DNA from: Candidatus Angelobacter sp. Gp1-AA117
GTDB taxonomy: Bacteria > Acidobacteriota > Terriglobia > Terriglobales > Acidobacteriaceae
DNA: 64,000 nt
Direction: 5' to 3'
Assembly: GCA_003223515.1 (NCBI GenBank)
Contig: QHVI01000078.1
Span: 1-64,000 of the forward strand
The stretch's first letter is position 1, and each line of letters opens with the position of its first letter. The notes beneath the pieces are model-generated. The model made no database searches. It saw only the letters and a program-made list of their open reading frames with translations, and was not told where the DNA came from. The translations under genes were made by a program, and so were the position numbers. Below, piece after piece: positions 10,228-18,541 of this stretch.

Positions 10228-10707
10228 ATGCCTATGAACAGGGAATGCCGTCATATCGCCGAAGAAATCAGAAGCACCTTTGAAGGTGAAGCGTGGTACG
10301 GGGACTCGGTGCAGAAACTGCTTCAGGGTGTGACTGCCGGACAGGCCTTTGCGCATCCCATGACTGGCGCGCACTCCATCTGGGAACTGGTGCTACACGT
10401 GAATGCCTGGGCGGAAGCTGCGGTGAATGCTCTCAGAGGCATTCCCATTGCAAAGTTTCCCTGGCCTCAAGAGAAAGATTTTCCGCCCCTTACGGACCGC
10501 AGCGAAGCAGCCTGGCAGCAGGCGGTAAACACTCTCTTTTCGACGCATAAGCAGTTCTGGCAAGCCATTGAAGCCTTCGAAGACAACCGCCTGGAAGAGA
10601 AAGTCCCCGGCAGGTCTTACACGTTTTATAAGCTCTTCATGGGCTGGGCCGACCACATGATCTATCACGCTGGCCAGATCGCACTCTTGAAGAAGGTCCA
10701 ATCCTAA
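10228..10707 (+). CDS. DinB-like damage-inducible superfamily protein
   Basis: A 159-residue four-helix-bundle protein of the DinB/YfiT type. The putative metal-binding histidines are in the usual places: SIWELVLHVNAW around residue 50 and DHMIYHAGQIALLKK at the C-terminus. Such proteins are metal-dependent and often thiol (bacillithiol) related; the reaction here is unknown. Two in-frame ATGs (10228, 10234) are possible. It is preceded by a short repeat of the CTTTGCGTCC type at about 10187-10217. Confidence 0.8.
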   Translation: MPMNRECRHIAEEIRSTFEGEAWYGDSVQKLLQGVTAGQAFAHPMTGAHSIWELVLHVNAWAEAAVNALRGIPIAKFPWPQEKDFPPLTDRSEAAWQQAVNTLFSTHKQFWQAIEAFEDNRLEEKVPGRSYTFYKLFMGWADHMIYHAGQIALLKKVQS

Positions 10708-10947
10708 ATTTTCTGAAATGCCGTCCATTGTAGGCACAACGCTCTTCTGTTGCTCATTCCGCCAATCTTAATGGCAATGCTAATTTCCAGTTGCCCTATG
10801 CTTTCCAGGAAAAATTTTCACTGTGCTGCAGTTCCATTTTCGGAATCGTAATTTTCCACTCACACCAGCAAATCTGGTTTTCGCAGGGAATACAAAAGAC
10901 GGCAGCGCTTTTGAAAGATGAAGCGATTCTCTATGTGAGGTGATTCC

Positions 10948-11460
10948 ATGGACGTAAGAAGATTGCTGCTCCCTGCTGTTTACGTCTTGTGCCTCTTGTT
11001 CGGCGGGGCTATCGCCGCTTCCGCACAATGCCAGAATCAGGGCTGTCAAAGGCCGCCAGACAACTCGTCCTGCTATACCTGTGTAGACGTAGGAGGAACC
11101 AACTGTACAGTTTCAAACTGCTCATCCTGTACCGAGAGCACATGCCAAACCAGCACAGACCCATGCTCGATTAACCCAATAGCGGATGGATGTCCAAATC
11201 CATGCCTCAGTGATCCTTCAGCCCCAGTATGTTGCGGCACTCAAATCATTTGTGAGGGTGCAGGCGGTGGAACTGGTGGTGGAGGTGGCGGTGGCGGCGG
11301 AGGTGGTGGAACCGGAATAACTGAGCGCCTGCGGCCAGTGTTTCCTCCACTCAGGCACAAATTAGATCTAACTACCTTGATGGCGACAATCAAGCGAACA
11401 CCAGGAAATTCGAACTGCCAGCCTGTGGCACTGCCGAATAAGCTGCTTTTTTCACTGTAG
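10948..11460 (+). CDS. Cys-rich secreted protein, copy 1 (poly-Gly tract)
   Basis: 170 residues with a clear signal peptide (RRLLLPAVYVLCLLFGG, cleavage near ASA-QC). The mature part has many cysteines in a pattern shared with the next gene: CQRPPDN, SCYTC, NCTVSNCSSCTE. A long Gly-rich run (about 112-124) separates this head from a C-terminal domain ending PNKLLFSL. GAGGTGA precedes the ATG. I do not recognise the family. The many cysteines suggest a disulphide-bonded extracytoplasmic protein. It is likely co-transcribed with its paralogue. Confidence 0.75.
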   Translation: MDVRRLLLPAVYVLCLLFGGAIAASAQCQNQGCQRPPDNSSCYTCVDVGGTNCTVSNCSSCTESTCQTSTDPCSINPIADGCPNPCLSDPSAPVCCGTQIICEGAGGGTGGGGGGGGGGGGTGITERLRPVFPPLRHKLDLTTLMATIKRTPGNSNCQPVALPNKLLFSL

Positions 11461-11562
11461 AACGCAGTTGCAGGATGCGGCAGACGCCAAACCCTGCCGC
11501 GTCCACGGCTTCATGTTCCAGGAGAAAGCTATGTATTTCTTCCACAGATCAATGGAGGATTT

Positions 11563-12060
11563 ATGCACGCAAGAAAGTTTCTTCCCGCTGTTTACGTCTT
11601 GTGCTTTTTGTTGTGCGGAGCGGTTGCCGCGTCCGCACAAGCCTGTGGAGACCAGATATGCCAAAGGCCTCCAGACAATACATCCTGCTACACGTGTGCA
11701 GCTGGAAATGGATACAACTGTACTGTTTCCAACTGTTCAAGCTGTACAGAGAACACCTGCCCAACCGATGCATGCAGCATCGATCCTTTTTCAAACGAGT
11801 GCTTCTGTGAGCGGGGATTCTCCGGTGCTTGCGCCTGCATTACAGATCCTTCCAGTGCTGCGTGTATCTGCTTTCAGAATGGCCAGCGTGGTTGTGATGG
11901 CGCCATCAATATTCAGCCAGGCGCCAGTTGGGAAGCCATAAAGCTGCCGGATATCCGGCACCAACTCCTGCCGAAGCCAATCGCAGGCATTGTGAAGGGA
12001 GCGTCAGGCTCAGGCTGTCGGCCCCTTAACTTGCCCAAAAAAATGTTGTTTTCACTTTAA
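11563..12060 (+). CDS. Cys-rich secreted protein, copy 2
   Basis: 165 residues, paralogous to the gene at 10948. It has the same signal peptide style (FLPAVYVLCFLLCGAVAASA), the same head motifs (CQRPPDNTSCYTC, NCTVSNCSSCTENTC) and the same tail (LPKKMLFSL). In place of the Gly run it has an extra Cys-rich block (CFCERGFSGACACI) ahead of the shared tail. GGAGG lies 6 nt upstream of the ATG. Hairpins built on GCGGCAG/CTGCCGC follow both copies (11477-11500 and 12067-12091), suggesting the whole unit was duplicated. Function unknown. Confidence 0.75.
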   Translation: MHARKFLPAVYVLCFLLCGAVAASAQACGDQICQRPPDNTSCYTCAAGNGYNCTVSNCSSCTENTCPTDACSIDPFSNECFCERGFSGACACITDPSSAACICFQNGQRGCDGAINIQPGASWEAIKLPDIRHQLLPKPIAGIVKGASGSGCRPLNLPKKMLFSL

Positions 12061-12125
12061 CCAGAGGTGCGGCAGATATTCTCTGCCGCACGCCGTAATC
12101 AGGTAATTGCAGCATGGAGGAACTG

Positions 12126-13796
12126 ATGAACTCATCATGGAAACTTGCAGGTAAAGCAGCCATCGTTATTCTTTTGACTACGGCTATGGTGGCCGTGGAT
12201 TCCAAAGACACGTCCAAAAAAGAAAAAAATCCAGGCGCGATTATCAATCTCACTCCCGAGCAAATGAATTTGCAATTGCTGGAGTCAGCGAGAAGTGAAC
12301 TTACGAAGGCATCGGCCTCTTTGCGCACCCATACCTGCTTTCAGGCCTCTCTCGCTTACGGCCGAATCGACTCAGTCAGAGAAATAGCCCAGTTAAAACA
12401 GTGTTTCAAAGACAGTCTCGCTATTGAGGAAAAAGATGTTGCCGCCAAAAGCAGCCTTCAATTACGCATTCTCAACAGCCTCTATCCGCTTGATCCAGAC
12501 AGCGTGCGGGAATTTCTGCCCATGGCTGAAGCTCGGGTCAGTACCAACATTCAGGCACAAATTCTTCAGAAGCTGGTAGATGAGAAAAAATATGACGAAG
12601 CTCTGAACGAAATGGTCAAGGCTTCCTATGCCTCTGATTTTCCCTATAAGGCAGCCGTAGCCTTGATGTTGAATCTGTCGGCGAACCGCGATCAGGACCG
12701 TCGCCTGGCTTTCACCGCCGCGCTGCAAAGTTACCGTCTTGAAGATCCAGCGACTGATCCAAAAATGGAAGACATGGGCACACTGGTGATTCGGTTCTGG
12801 AGAGACTTGCCACCTCAACTGGTGATGACGGCAATCGAAGAGATTCTTGACCACGCCAAAAAGGACTTGAAAAATACCAATGCTCCCATGCTGACCATTG
12901 GCACAGCGCTGGGTGAGGCACAGTTTAGTACTGGGTATCAGTACCGGCTTTTCGAACTGACACCGATTATCCGGGAACTGGACAGGGTGAAGGCCGAGTC
13001 TATCGAAAGGGAGAACCCGGCCTTGAGCAATGTACTCAAAGATTATCCGCAAGGCTTGCAGTCATTGGAACCTACGTACAGGGGCACTGCGCTAAGGCCC
13101 GGCGAATCTCCAAAGTTCACCATGACTCACAGGCTCCCCGGAGCAGCAGGTGTAGCCTCTGCTGGAGCCGCAGCAGACTTGATGCGCGACAAACTTGCGC
13201 GCCAGGGCTCCGAGATCGCTAAGAACATGGCCAGCGATCCACGGGCCGCATTGAGCCAGGCTATGCAACTTCCCGACTTGGGTATGGATGAAACACTCCA
13301 TTCACCCAGGGCCGATACACTGGCCAGAATGGCGACTACGGCATCGACGAAAGATATCGCCGGAGAGGCCCTCAATGATCTCGTGAAAGTGATTGCCAAT
13401 TATCCGCCGATTCCCCAGAGCATGTATCTATTACTGGCCGCACGCATTTATCTACTGATGCATGACACGCAAAATGCTTCGCATCTTGTAGAGCAGGCCA
13501 GTGCTGTCGCGGGCAAACTGTATGCGATCGATAGTAATCATGATCGCCCCAATAATGCATTCAAGTTCGACTGGCCATCGACGGCGGTGTGGCGGGCGGC
13601 GGTCATTCTGCAAAACAAGATTGATCCGGTTGCAGCTCTGGGACTAGTGAGCACGATAAAAGATCCGGAGATTCGTGCCAACGTTCAGGTGACTCTGGCC
13701 AATGAGCGTTTAGGGGTTGCATTACAGGCTAATACTGTGCGGCAACAATTCGGGAACGACCCTGGCTCCGTCCAGGATTTCCCGCTTGTGCACTGA
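12126..13796 (+). CDS. Exported protein of unknown function, alpha-helical
   Basis: About 556 residues from the ATG at 12126, chosen because GGAGG (12116-12120) sits five bases upstream; an ATG at 12114 would lie before it. It has an N-terminal hydrophobic segment (AGKAAIVILLTTAMVAV), then a charged, largely helical body with a proline-rich FTMTHRLPGAAG linker near 335. No recognised domain; the helical pattern resembles tetratricopeptide-like repeats without a clear consensus. It lies 65 nt behind the second Cys-rich gene on the same strand, so the three may be one secreted module. Confidence 0.65.
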   Translation: MNSSWKLAGKAAIVILLTTAMVAVDSKDTSKKEKNPGAIINLTPEQMNLQLLESARSELTKASASLRTHTCFQASLAYGRIDSVREIAQLKQCFKDSLAIEEKDVAAKSSLQLRILNSLYPLDPDSVREFLPMAEARVSTNIQAQILQKLVDEKKYDEALNEMVKASYASDFPYKAAVALMLNLSANRDQDRRLAFTAALQSYRLEDPATDPKMEDMGTLVIRFWRDLPPQLVMTAIEEILDHAKKDLKNTNAPMLTIGTALGEAQFSTGYQYRLFELTPIIRELDRVKAESIERENPALSNVLKDYPQGLQSLEPTYRGTALRPGESPKFTMTHRLPGAAGVASAGAAADLMRDKLARQGSEIAKNMASDPRAALSQAMQLPDLGMDETLHSPRADTLARMATTASTKDIAGEALNDLVKVIANYPPIPQSMYLLLAARIYLLMHDTQNASHLVEQASAVAGKLYAIDSNHDRPNNAFKFDWPSTAVWRAAVILQNKIDPVAALGLVSTIKDPEIRANVQVTLANERLGVALQANTVRQQFGNDPGSVQDFPLVH

Positions 13797-14010
13797 TGAC
13801 TAAATCCTGACTCGATCAACGTCGTGGAGGACACAGCAAAGATCTGTTAACCCCATTTTGAGTTCAATAGTCTTTAGACTTAACAGCAACTGGCAGTGCG
13901 TTTGTGCCGTTCTACTACACTTTGCCCCTTCTGCCGATAAGCGTAACCCCCTTATTCTTCACTACATACATAGATCATAGAATTACAAGGAACAACCTCG
14001 CCGATTTCTC

Positions 14011-14058
14011 TTGACATCTATTGCAAATTGAAATATGTTTATTGCGGATTGCGATATG
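14011..14058 (+). promoter_or_regulatory. Promoter and direct-repeat operator of the XRE gene
   Basis: TTGACA (14011-14016), a 17-nt spacer and TATGTT (14034-14039) form a good sigma-70 promoter. Two 18-nt direct repeats, starting at 14020 and 14041 (ATTGC-N2-ATTG-N2-ATATG), overlap it with a 21-nt period, two helix turns. This is the geometry of an autorepressor site for the regulator encoded immediately downstream. Confidence 0.55.
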
Positions 14059-14553
14059 AAACTAGGCGAAAAATTACGCTATCTGCGGTTGATGGAAGGC
14101 AATCTGCGTGGCATTGGCCGCGAGATGACGCAGCAGGAAGTGGTGCGGGCCATCCGCAAGGACATTGGGGAAGCGATCAGCCAGTCGTATTTGTCGCAAA
14201 TTGAAAACGGCTCGCGGCCGCACCTGACCAACAAAACGCGTTCATTGCTATCGCGCTTTTTCAAAGTCCATCCCGGATACCTGGTGAACGATCCGGAAGG
14301 CTTTCACACTGAACTGCTGTCAGACGTGACTGCCTTAGAAGACAAGCTGGACTTGTGGCTGATCCAGGGCGCAGAACGTTTTCGCAGCGACCCGGCGGTA
14401 AGCCGCGCGCTGCTGAACGTGGCCAAACATGAAGATTCCCGGCGTTGCCTGGTGCTGCTGGACGCCATTCTGGAGACGCCGCAGCTTGTGGAGCGGCTGT
14501 TGCATGTGCTGCGCCCATATGACAAGAGTGTGCCGGACATGACGGAGGCTTGA
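14056..14553 (+). CDS. XRE-family transcriptional regulator
   Basis: About 165 residues. The N-terminus is a lambda-repressor-like HTH: LGEKLRYLR, EMTQQEVVRAI, then the recognition part ISQSYLSQIENGSRPHLTNKT. A helical C-terminal domain follows. I start at the ATG at 14056 because the earlier ATG at 14035 is inside the predicted -10 box; the leader would then be only about ten bases, so translation may be nearly leaderless. The next gene begins one base after the stop. It probably represses itself and the following membrane genes. Confidence 0.85.
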   Translation: MKLGEKLRYLRLMEGNLRGIGREMTQQEVVRAIRKDIGEAISQSYLSQIENGSRPHLTNKTRSLLSRFFKVHPGYLVNDPEGFHTELLSDVTALEDKLDLWLIQGAERFRSDPAVSRALLNVAKHEDSRRCLVLLDAILETPQLVERLLHVLRPYDKSVPDMTEA

Positions 14554-14554
14554 G

Positions 14555-15232
14555 ATGACAATGGAAACCTTTTATCTGATCTGTTTCATCGCCGGGTTTC
14601 TATTCAGTGTGCTTTCGTTCCTGAGCGGGTTTCTGCATGTGCACCTGCCGGTTCCGAAAGGTTTTCATGGCGCAGGCGGTTTGGCGCACGGCGGACATGG
14701 CGGCCTGCAGGCGACTCATAGTGTGAATGGCCATGCAGGCGCGGAGCACCACGGCGCACAGGGAAAGGGAATGAAGGGCGGGCATTTCTCGTTCATCAAT
14801 CCCATGACTCTGGCGGCCTTTCTCACCTGGTTTGGCGGCGTGGGATATCTTACGGAGCATCGCCACTGGGTTCTGGTGACTGGTCTGGGAGTAGCAACTC
14901 TGGCGGGACTGGTGGGGGCCGGCATCGTGTTCTGGTTTGTCGCCAAGGTGCTGATGGCAGAGGACTACACCATGGACCCTGCCGACTATGAGATGGTGGG
15001 CGTGCTGGGGCGGATATGCAGTGGGATACGCGAAAACGGTACCGGTGAAATTCTCTATGAGCAGATGGGTAAGCGCAGGGTGTGTGCCGCCCGCAGCGAA
15101 GATGGCGAGGCGCTGAGCAAAGGTGAAGAAGTTGTGGTTACGCGGTACGAGCGAGGTGTGGTCTACGTGCGCCGCTGGGAAGATCTGGCGAGAGATCACG
15201 GGATACTGCCCGAACACGAAACCCAGAATTGA
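14555..15232 (+). CDS. NfeD-like membrane protein with His-rich loop
   Basis: 225 residues. One membrane segment at the N-terminus (LICFIAGFLFSVLSFLSG), a loop of about 50 residues with some ten histidines and many glycines, two further hydrophobic segments (about 90-130), and a C-terminal OB-fold-like domain (EMVGVLGRICSGIRENGTGEI). This build, and the flotillin gene next to it, matches the short NfeD/YuaF class that works with flotillins in Bacillus. The His-rich loop is not a usual part of that family and might bind metal. Translationally close to the XRE gene. Confidence 0.75.
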   Translation: MTMETFYLICFIAGFLFSVLSFLSGFLHVHLPVPKGFHGAGGLAHGGHGGLQATHSVNGHAGAEHHGAQGKGMKGGHFSFINPMTLAAFLTWFGGVGYLTEHRHWVLVTGLGVATLAGLVGAGIVFWFVAKVLMAEDYTMDPADYEMVGVLGRICSGIRENGTGEILYEQMGKRRVCAARSEDGEALSKGEEVVVTRYERGVVYVRRWEDLARDHGILPEHETQN

Positions 15233-15279
15233 AAAGCAGGAAATTGAAATAGGAGCTAGCAAATCCAGGAGAAACTTTT

Positions 15280-16731
15280 ATGACCGATTTTTCATTGTGG
15301 ATCATCGTGGGGCTGGGCATTCTGGCCATAATGGTATTGATGGGCATGGCTGCTCGTCTTTTCCGCAAGGTAGGTCCGCACGAAGCGCTGATCGTCTACG
15401 GCTGGGGCGGCAAGCATGTCGTGAATGCCGGGGGCAAAGTGATCTTTCCGATGGTGCAGACCTGCCGCATTCTATCACTGGAGTTGATGTCCTTTGATGT
15501 GGCCCCGCAGCAGGACCTCTATACCAACCAGGGTGTGGCGGTGACGGTGGAGGCCGTGGCCCAGATCAAGGTGAAGTCTGACGAAACGTCCATACTCACC
15601 GCCGCCGAACAATTTCTCACCAAAGATGCTGACGAACGCGAAGGGCTGATCCGTCTGGTGATGGAGGGCCATCTGCGCGGCATCATCGGCCAGCTTACTG
15701 TCGAGCAGATCGTGAAAGAACCGGAGATGGTGGCTGATCGCATGCGTTCCACCTGCGCCGACGACATGAGCAAGATGGGGCTGGAAGTAATTTCGTTCAC
15801 CATCAAAGAGGTGCGTGACAAGAACGAATACATCACCAACATGGGGCGTCCGGATGTGGCCCGCATTAAGCGCGACGCAGAAGTGGCCGCCGCCGAAGCC
15901 GATCGTGATATCGCCATCAAGCGCGCTGAAGCGCAGCGTGCCGCCGCCATAGCCAGGGCCCAGGCCGACCAGGAGCGGGTATTGGCAGAGACATTGTCCA
16001 TGGCCAAGCAGTCTGAAGCCCAGCGTGATCTTGATATCAAGAAGGCCAATTATGCCGAGACGGTCAAGAAACAGCAGGCCCAGGCAGATAAAGCCTACGA
16101 ACTGCAGCAGAACATCACCCAGCAGCAGGTAGTGGCCGAGCAGGTCAAAATCCAGCAGATCGAGAAAGAGCAGCAGATCAAGGTGCAGGAAGCCGAGATC
16201 ATGCGCCATGAGAAGGAACTGATCGCCACCGTTCTGAAGCAGGCGGAAATCGAGAAGCAGCGCGTGCTGAACATGGCGGAAGCCGAGAAGCAGCGCCTGA
16301 TTGCCCAGGCTGAAGGCCAGGCGCAGTCTATCCGCATGCAAGGTGAAGCGGAAGCCGAAATCATCTTCAAGAAAGGCGAAGCCGAAGCCAAAGCCATGAA
16401 CGTGAAAGCCGAGGCCTACCAGGGATGGAACCAGGCTGCGGTGGTCGACAAGCTGATCACCAATATGCCTGAAGTGGTCAGGGCGATGGCTCAACCGCTG
16501 GCTAACGTGGACAAGATCACCATTGTTTCCACCGGCAACGGCGCAACTGCCGGGGCCAGCAAGATCACCGGCGACATGGCGGCGATGGCCGCGCAAGTCC
16601 CGGCTTTGTTCGAGGCGCTCTCCGGCATGCAGATGTCCGAGCTGCTCTCCAAGGTCAAGATGATAGGTGACAAGACAGCCAGGCCGGAAGACGGCGACGG
16701 CAACACAAAAGCTAAGAAAGCGGCGCAGTAA
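15280..16731 (+). CDS. Flotillin family protein
   Basis: 483 residues: N-terminal membrane anchor (LWIIVGLGILAIMVLMGMAA), an SPFH/band-7 domain (VGPHEALIVYGWGG to about 195), then a long Ala/Glu/Lys/Gln-rich coiled coil (about 195-395) and a C-terminal oligomerisation part. This is the FloT/YuaG design. Flotillins organise membrane microdomains and fluidity. GGAGAAA precedes the ATG. Its place between an NfeD-like gene and PspA supports a membrane-stress role. Confidence 0.92.
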   Translation: MTDFSLWIIVGLGILAIMVLMGMAARLFRKVGPHEALIVYGWGGKHVVNAGGKVIFPMVQTCRILSLELMSFDVAPQQDLYTNQGVAVTVEAVAQIKVKSDETSILTAAEQFLTKDADEREGLIRLVMEGHLRGIIGQLTVEQIVKEPEMVADRMRSTCADDMSKMGLEVISFTIKEVRDKNEYITNMGRPDVARIKRDAEVAAAEADRDIAIKRAEAQRAAAIARAQADQERVLAETLSMAKQSEAQRDLDIKKANYAETVKKQQAQADKAYELQQNITQQQVVAEQVKIQQIEKEQQIKVQEAEIMRHEKELIATVLKQAEIEKQRVLNMAEAEKQRLIAQAEGQAQSIRMQGEAEAEIIFKKGEAEAKAMNVKAEAYQGWNQAAVVDKLITNMPEVVRAMAQPLANVDKITIVSTGNGATAGASKITGDMAAMAAQVPALFEALSGMQMSELLSKVKMIGDKTARPEDGDGNTKAKKAAQ

Positions 16732-16789
16732 GTACTGGCGGAGCGGCGAGGCAGGGCCAGTTGCCTCGCCGCATGAGCAGGAGATTGAG

Positions 16790-16987
16790 ATGAGACGCAA
16801 TATTTCTGTTCCTGGAATTTTGCTGGGTGCGGTGGCAGCGGTGCTGGTTTATCTGCTGGTAAGCCATTCCGCCATCGGCTGGATGTTGCTGGGCATGGTG
16901 GTTGGAGCGCTGGCAGCAGGTGCATCACTTGCCCGGCGCAACCGCATGAGCGCTCCATCCTCGAGTTACGTGGAGGTGGAGAAATGA
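16790..16987 (+). CDS. Small membrane protein, 65 residues
   Basis: Starts at the ATG at 16790, with AGGAGA at 16779-16784. Two hydrophobic segments (PGILLGAVAAVLVYLLV and AIGWMLLGMVVGALAAGASL) joined by a short turn make a helical hairpin, followed by a polar tail. It overlaps the next gene by ATGA and so belongs to the flotillin/PspA operon. No family recognised. Confidence 0.7.
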   Translation: MRRNISVPGILLGAVAAVLVYLLVSHSAIGWMLLGMVVGALAAGASLARRNRMSAPSSSYVEVEK

Positions 16988-17169
16988 GCAGGCTGATCAA
17001 TAGCAATTTCCTGGCCGGCCTTATCACGGGCGTAGTGATCGGATGGTCTATTGGCTTCTTCACCGCCCATTTCTGGACATTGCTGTGGATCGCCGTGCTG
17101 GTTGCCGTGATTGTAATTGCGTTGCGCAGATCCAGTGGACGAAAAAGCAGAGGGGCGCATGCATCATGA
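16984..17169 (+). CDS. Small membrane protein, 61 residues
   Basis: Two hydrophobic stretches (FLAGLITGVVIGWSIGFF, FWTLLWIAVLVAVIVIAL) and a basic tail RRSSGRKSRGAH, which should sit in the cytoplasm. Its ATG overlaps the stop of the preceding gene (ATGA), indicating translational coupling. Small double-spanning proteins next to PspA recall PspB/PspC-like helpers, but there is no sequence motif to support that. Confidence 0.7.
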   Translation: MSRLINSNFLAGLITGVVIGWSIGFFTAHFWTLLWIAVLVAVIVIALRRSSGRKSRGAHAS

Positions 17170-17266
17170 TGGCCCGATAAGGAATGGATTTCAAAAAATA
17201 GAGCATGACTTCAGGTCGTGCCGTTGCTGCTAGAGGGGATCAAAACCGAATTTCATTGGAGGATGT

Positions 17267-17932
17267 ATGGCATTGATGGAACGTGTTTCAACATTGATTC
17301 GGGCCAATCTGAATGACCTGATCGACCAGGCGGAAAATCCTGAGAAGATGATCAAACAGGTCATCCTCGACATGGAAAACCAGTTGCTCCAGGTAAAGAC
17401 GCAGGTGGCGATCGCCATTGCCGATCAGCACCTGCTGGAAAAGAAGCAGAAAGAGAACGAAGATAAAATTGCGGAGTGGACCCGCAAAGCGGAACTGGCC
17501 GTCACCAAGAACCAGGATGACCTCGCGCGCGCCGCCATTGAGCGTTCCCTGCATTACAGGCAGTTGACTGCCAGCTTTACCCAGCAGGTGGCCGATCAGA
17601 AACTGCAGGTGGAAACTCTCAAGAACGCTCTGCACAAGCTCACGCAGAAACTGGAAGAGGCGCGCTCCAAAAGCGACGTGCTCGCGGCCCAGAACCGCCG
17701 CGCCCGTACCCTGACCAGGGCCGCTGACGCTCATGCCGCCATGGGTGATACCAATCATCAGGCGACATTCGACCGCATGAAACAGAAGGTGCAGCGCAAC
17801 GAAGCCATTGGCCAGGCAAAGAGCTCGTTGATAACCGAAGAGGAGAACATCGAAGATCGCTTTGCCAAGCTCGAAAAGGAAGACGAGATCAACCGCATCC
17901 TGGGTGAGTTGAAGTCCAAGAAAGGCGCATAA
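17267..17932 (+). CDS. pspA: PspA/IM30 family protein
   Basis: 221 residues, the usual length. It opens with the amphipathic helix typical of the family (MERVSTLIRANLNDLIDQAENPEKMIKQ) and continues as coiled coil to the end. PspA/Vipp1 proteins form ESCRT-III-like assemblies that protect damaged membrane. GGAGG precedes the ATG. It closes the operon that starts with the XRE regulator, although the 97-nt gap upstream could carry a second promoter. Confidence 0.93.
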   Translation: MALMERVSTLIRANLNDLIDQAENPEKMIKQVILDMENQLLQVKTQVAIAIADQHLLEKKQKENEDKIAEWTRKAELAVTKNQDDLARAAIERSLHYRQLTASFTQQVADQKLQVETLKNALHKLTQKLEEARSKSDVLAAQNRRARTLTRAADAHAAMGDTNHQATFDRMKQKVQRNEAIGQAKSSLITEEENIEDRFAKLEKEDEINRILGELKSKKGA

Positions 17933-18541
17933 ACCTGTTCAACACAGCGCGGCAGGGCCGCGACCAAACGAGGACCTTTATGGAGCGCAGCCCCGGGCTC
18001 CCGCCGCGCGCCGGTGTTGCGCGTGACGGGGTAGAGCCGCCCTCGGCTAATGCCACTTACTTAAGCATGGGACTGCTCAACAGCTTGGGAAAGAGCGCAG
18101 AAAAGGTCACGATAAGCCGAGCGCCGGAGGCGCGGGATTATTGAGCCCACGTCGGAAGACGTGGGAAAAAGGTTAGATCGAAGAACAGAGCCCCGTTAGG
18201 GGCGACACAATCAGGCTAAATTGTCTTAAGTAAGTGACATTAGCTGCCCTCGGCTGCGGGGATAAATCTTTCGCGAATCGAGAAGAATTTGACGAATAGC
18301 ATTACAGAGGACAGAGTAAGCAGAGGAAAAATTGTGTGGCACAGCCACCCTGGCCTGCAAATCTTCATGTGCGATAGAAGGAGTTGCTGTAGAGGCGGTG
18401 CTCAGCACCGTCTCTGAGGTGCGCGGCAGCGTGACTCACAATCTTTAGATTCAAGATTTAGAGAATATTCAATTCGATCAACCGGTGGCGCGCCTCGGTT
18501 GTACGGATAACGCCAAATTCGCACAAACTGCGGCATAATAA
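17933..18541. other. 609-nt intergenic region made of repeats
   Basis: No gene is supported. It contains repeat family A copy 1 (17970-18310) and several short palindromes, such as CCCACGTC..GACGTGGG near 18147-18163 and GCCCCGTTAGGGGC near 18190. The 3' part (18311-18541) has no recognised structure; a promoter for the CAP gene should lie there. Confidence 0.6.
17970..18310. repeat. Repeat family A, copy 1 (full, with inverted arms)
   Basis: Left arm TAATGCCACTTACTTAAG (18048-18065) and right arm CTTAAGTAAGTGACATTA (18225-18242) are inverted copies with one mismatch. Outside the left arm is AGGACC..TATGGAGCGCAGCC; outside the right arm a ~70-nt tail ending AATTTGACGAATAGCATT. Both flanks recur at 34110-34395, the tail also at 46216-46298. 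The interior (about 160 nt) is not shared. Confidence 0.7.

Noticed and set aside
11270..11315. GGT/GGC microsatellite
   Set aside because: Encodes the poly-Gly linker of the Cys-rich protein; no separate role is supported.
15475..16800. 441-codon open frame antisense to the flotillin gene
   Set aside because: Shadow produced by codon bias in the Ala/Glu/Lys/Gln-rich coiled-coil gene; the translation is His/Leu repetitive and has no start signal.
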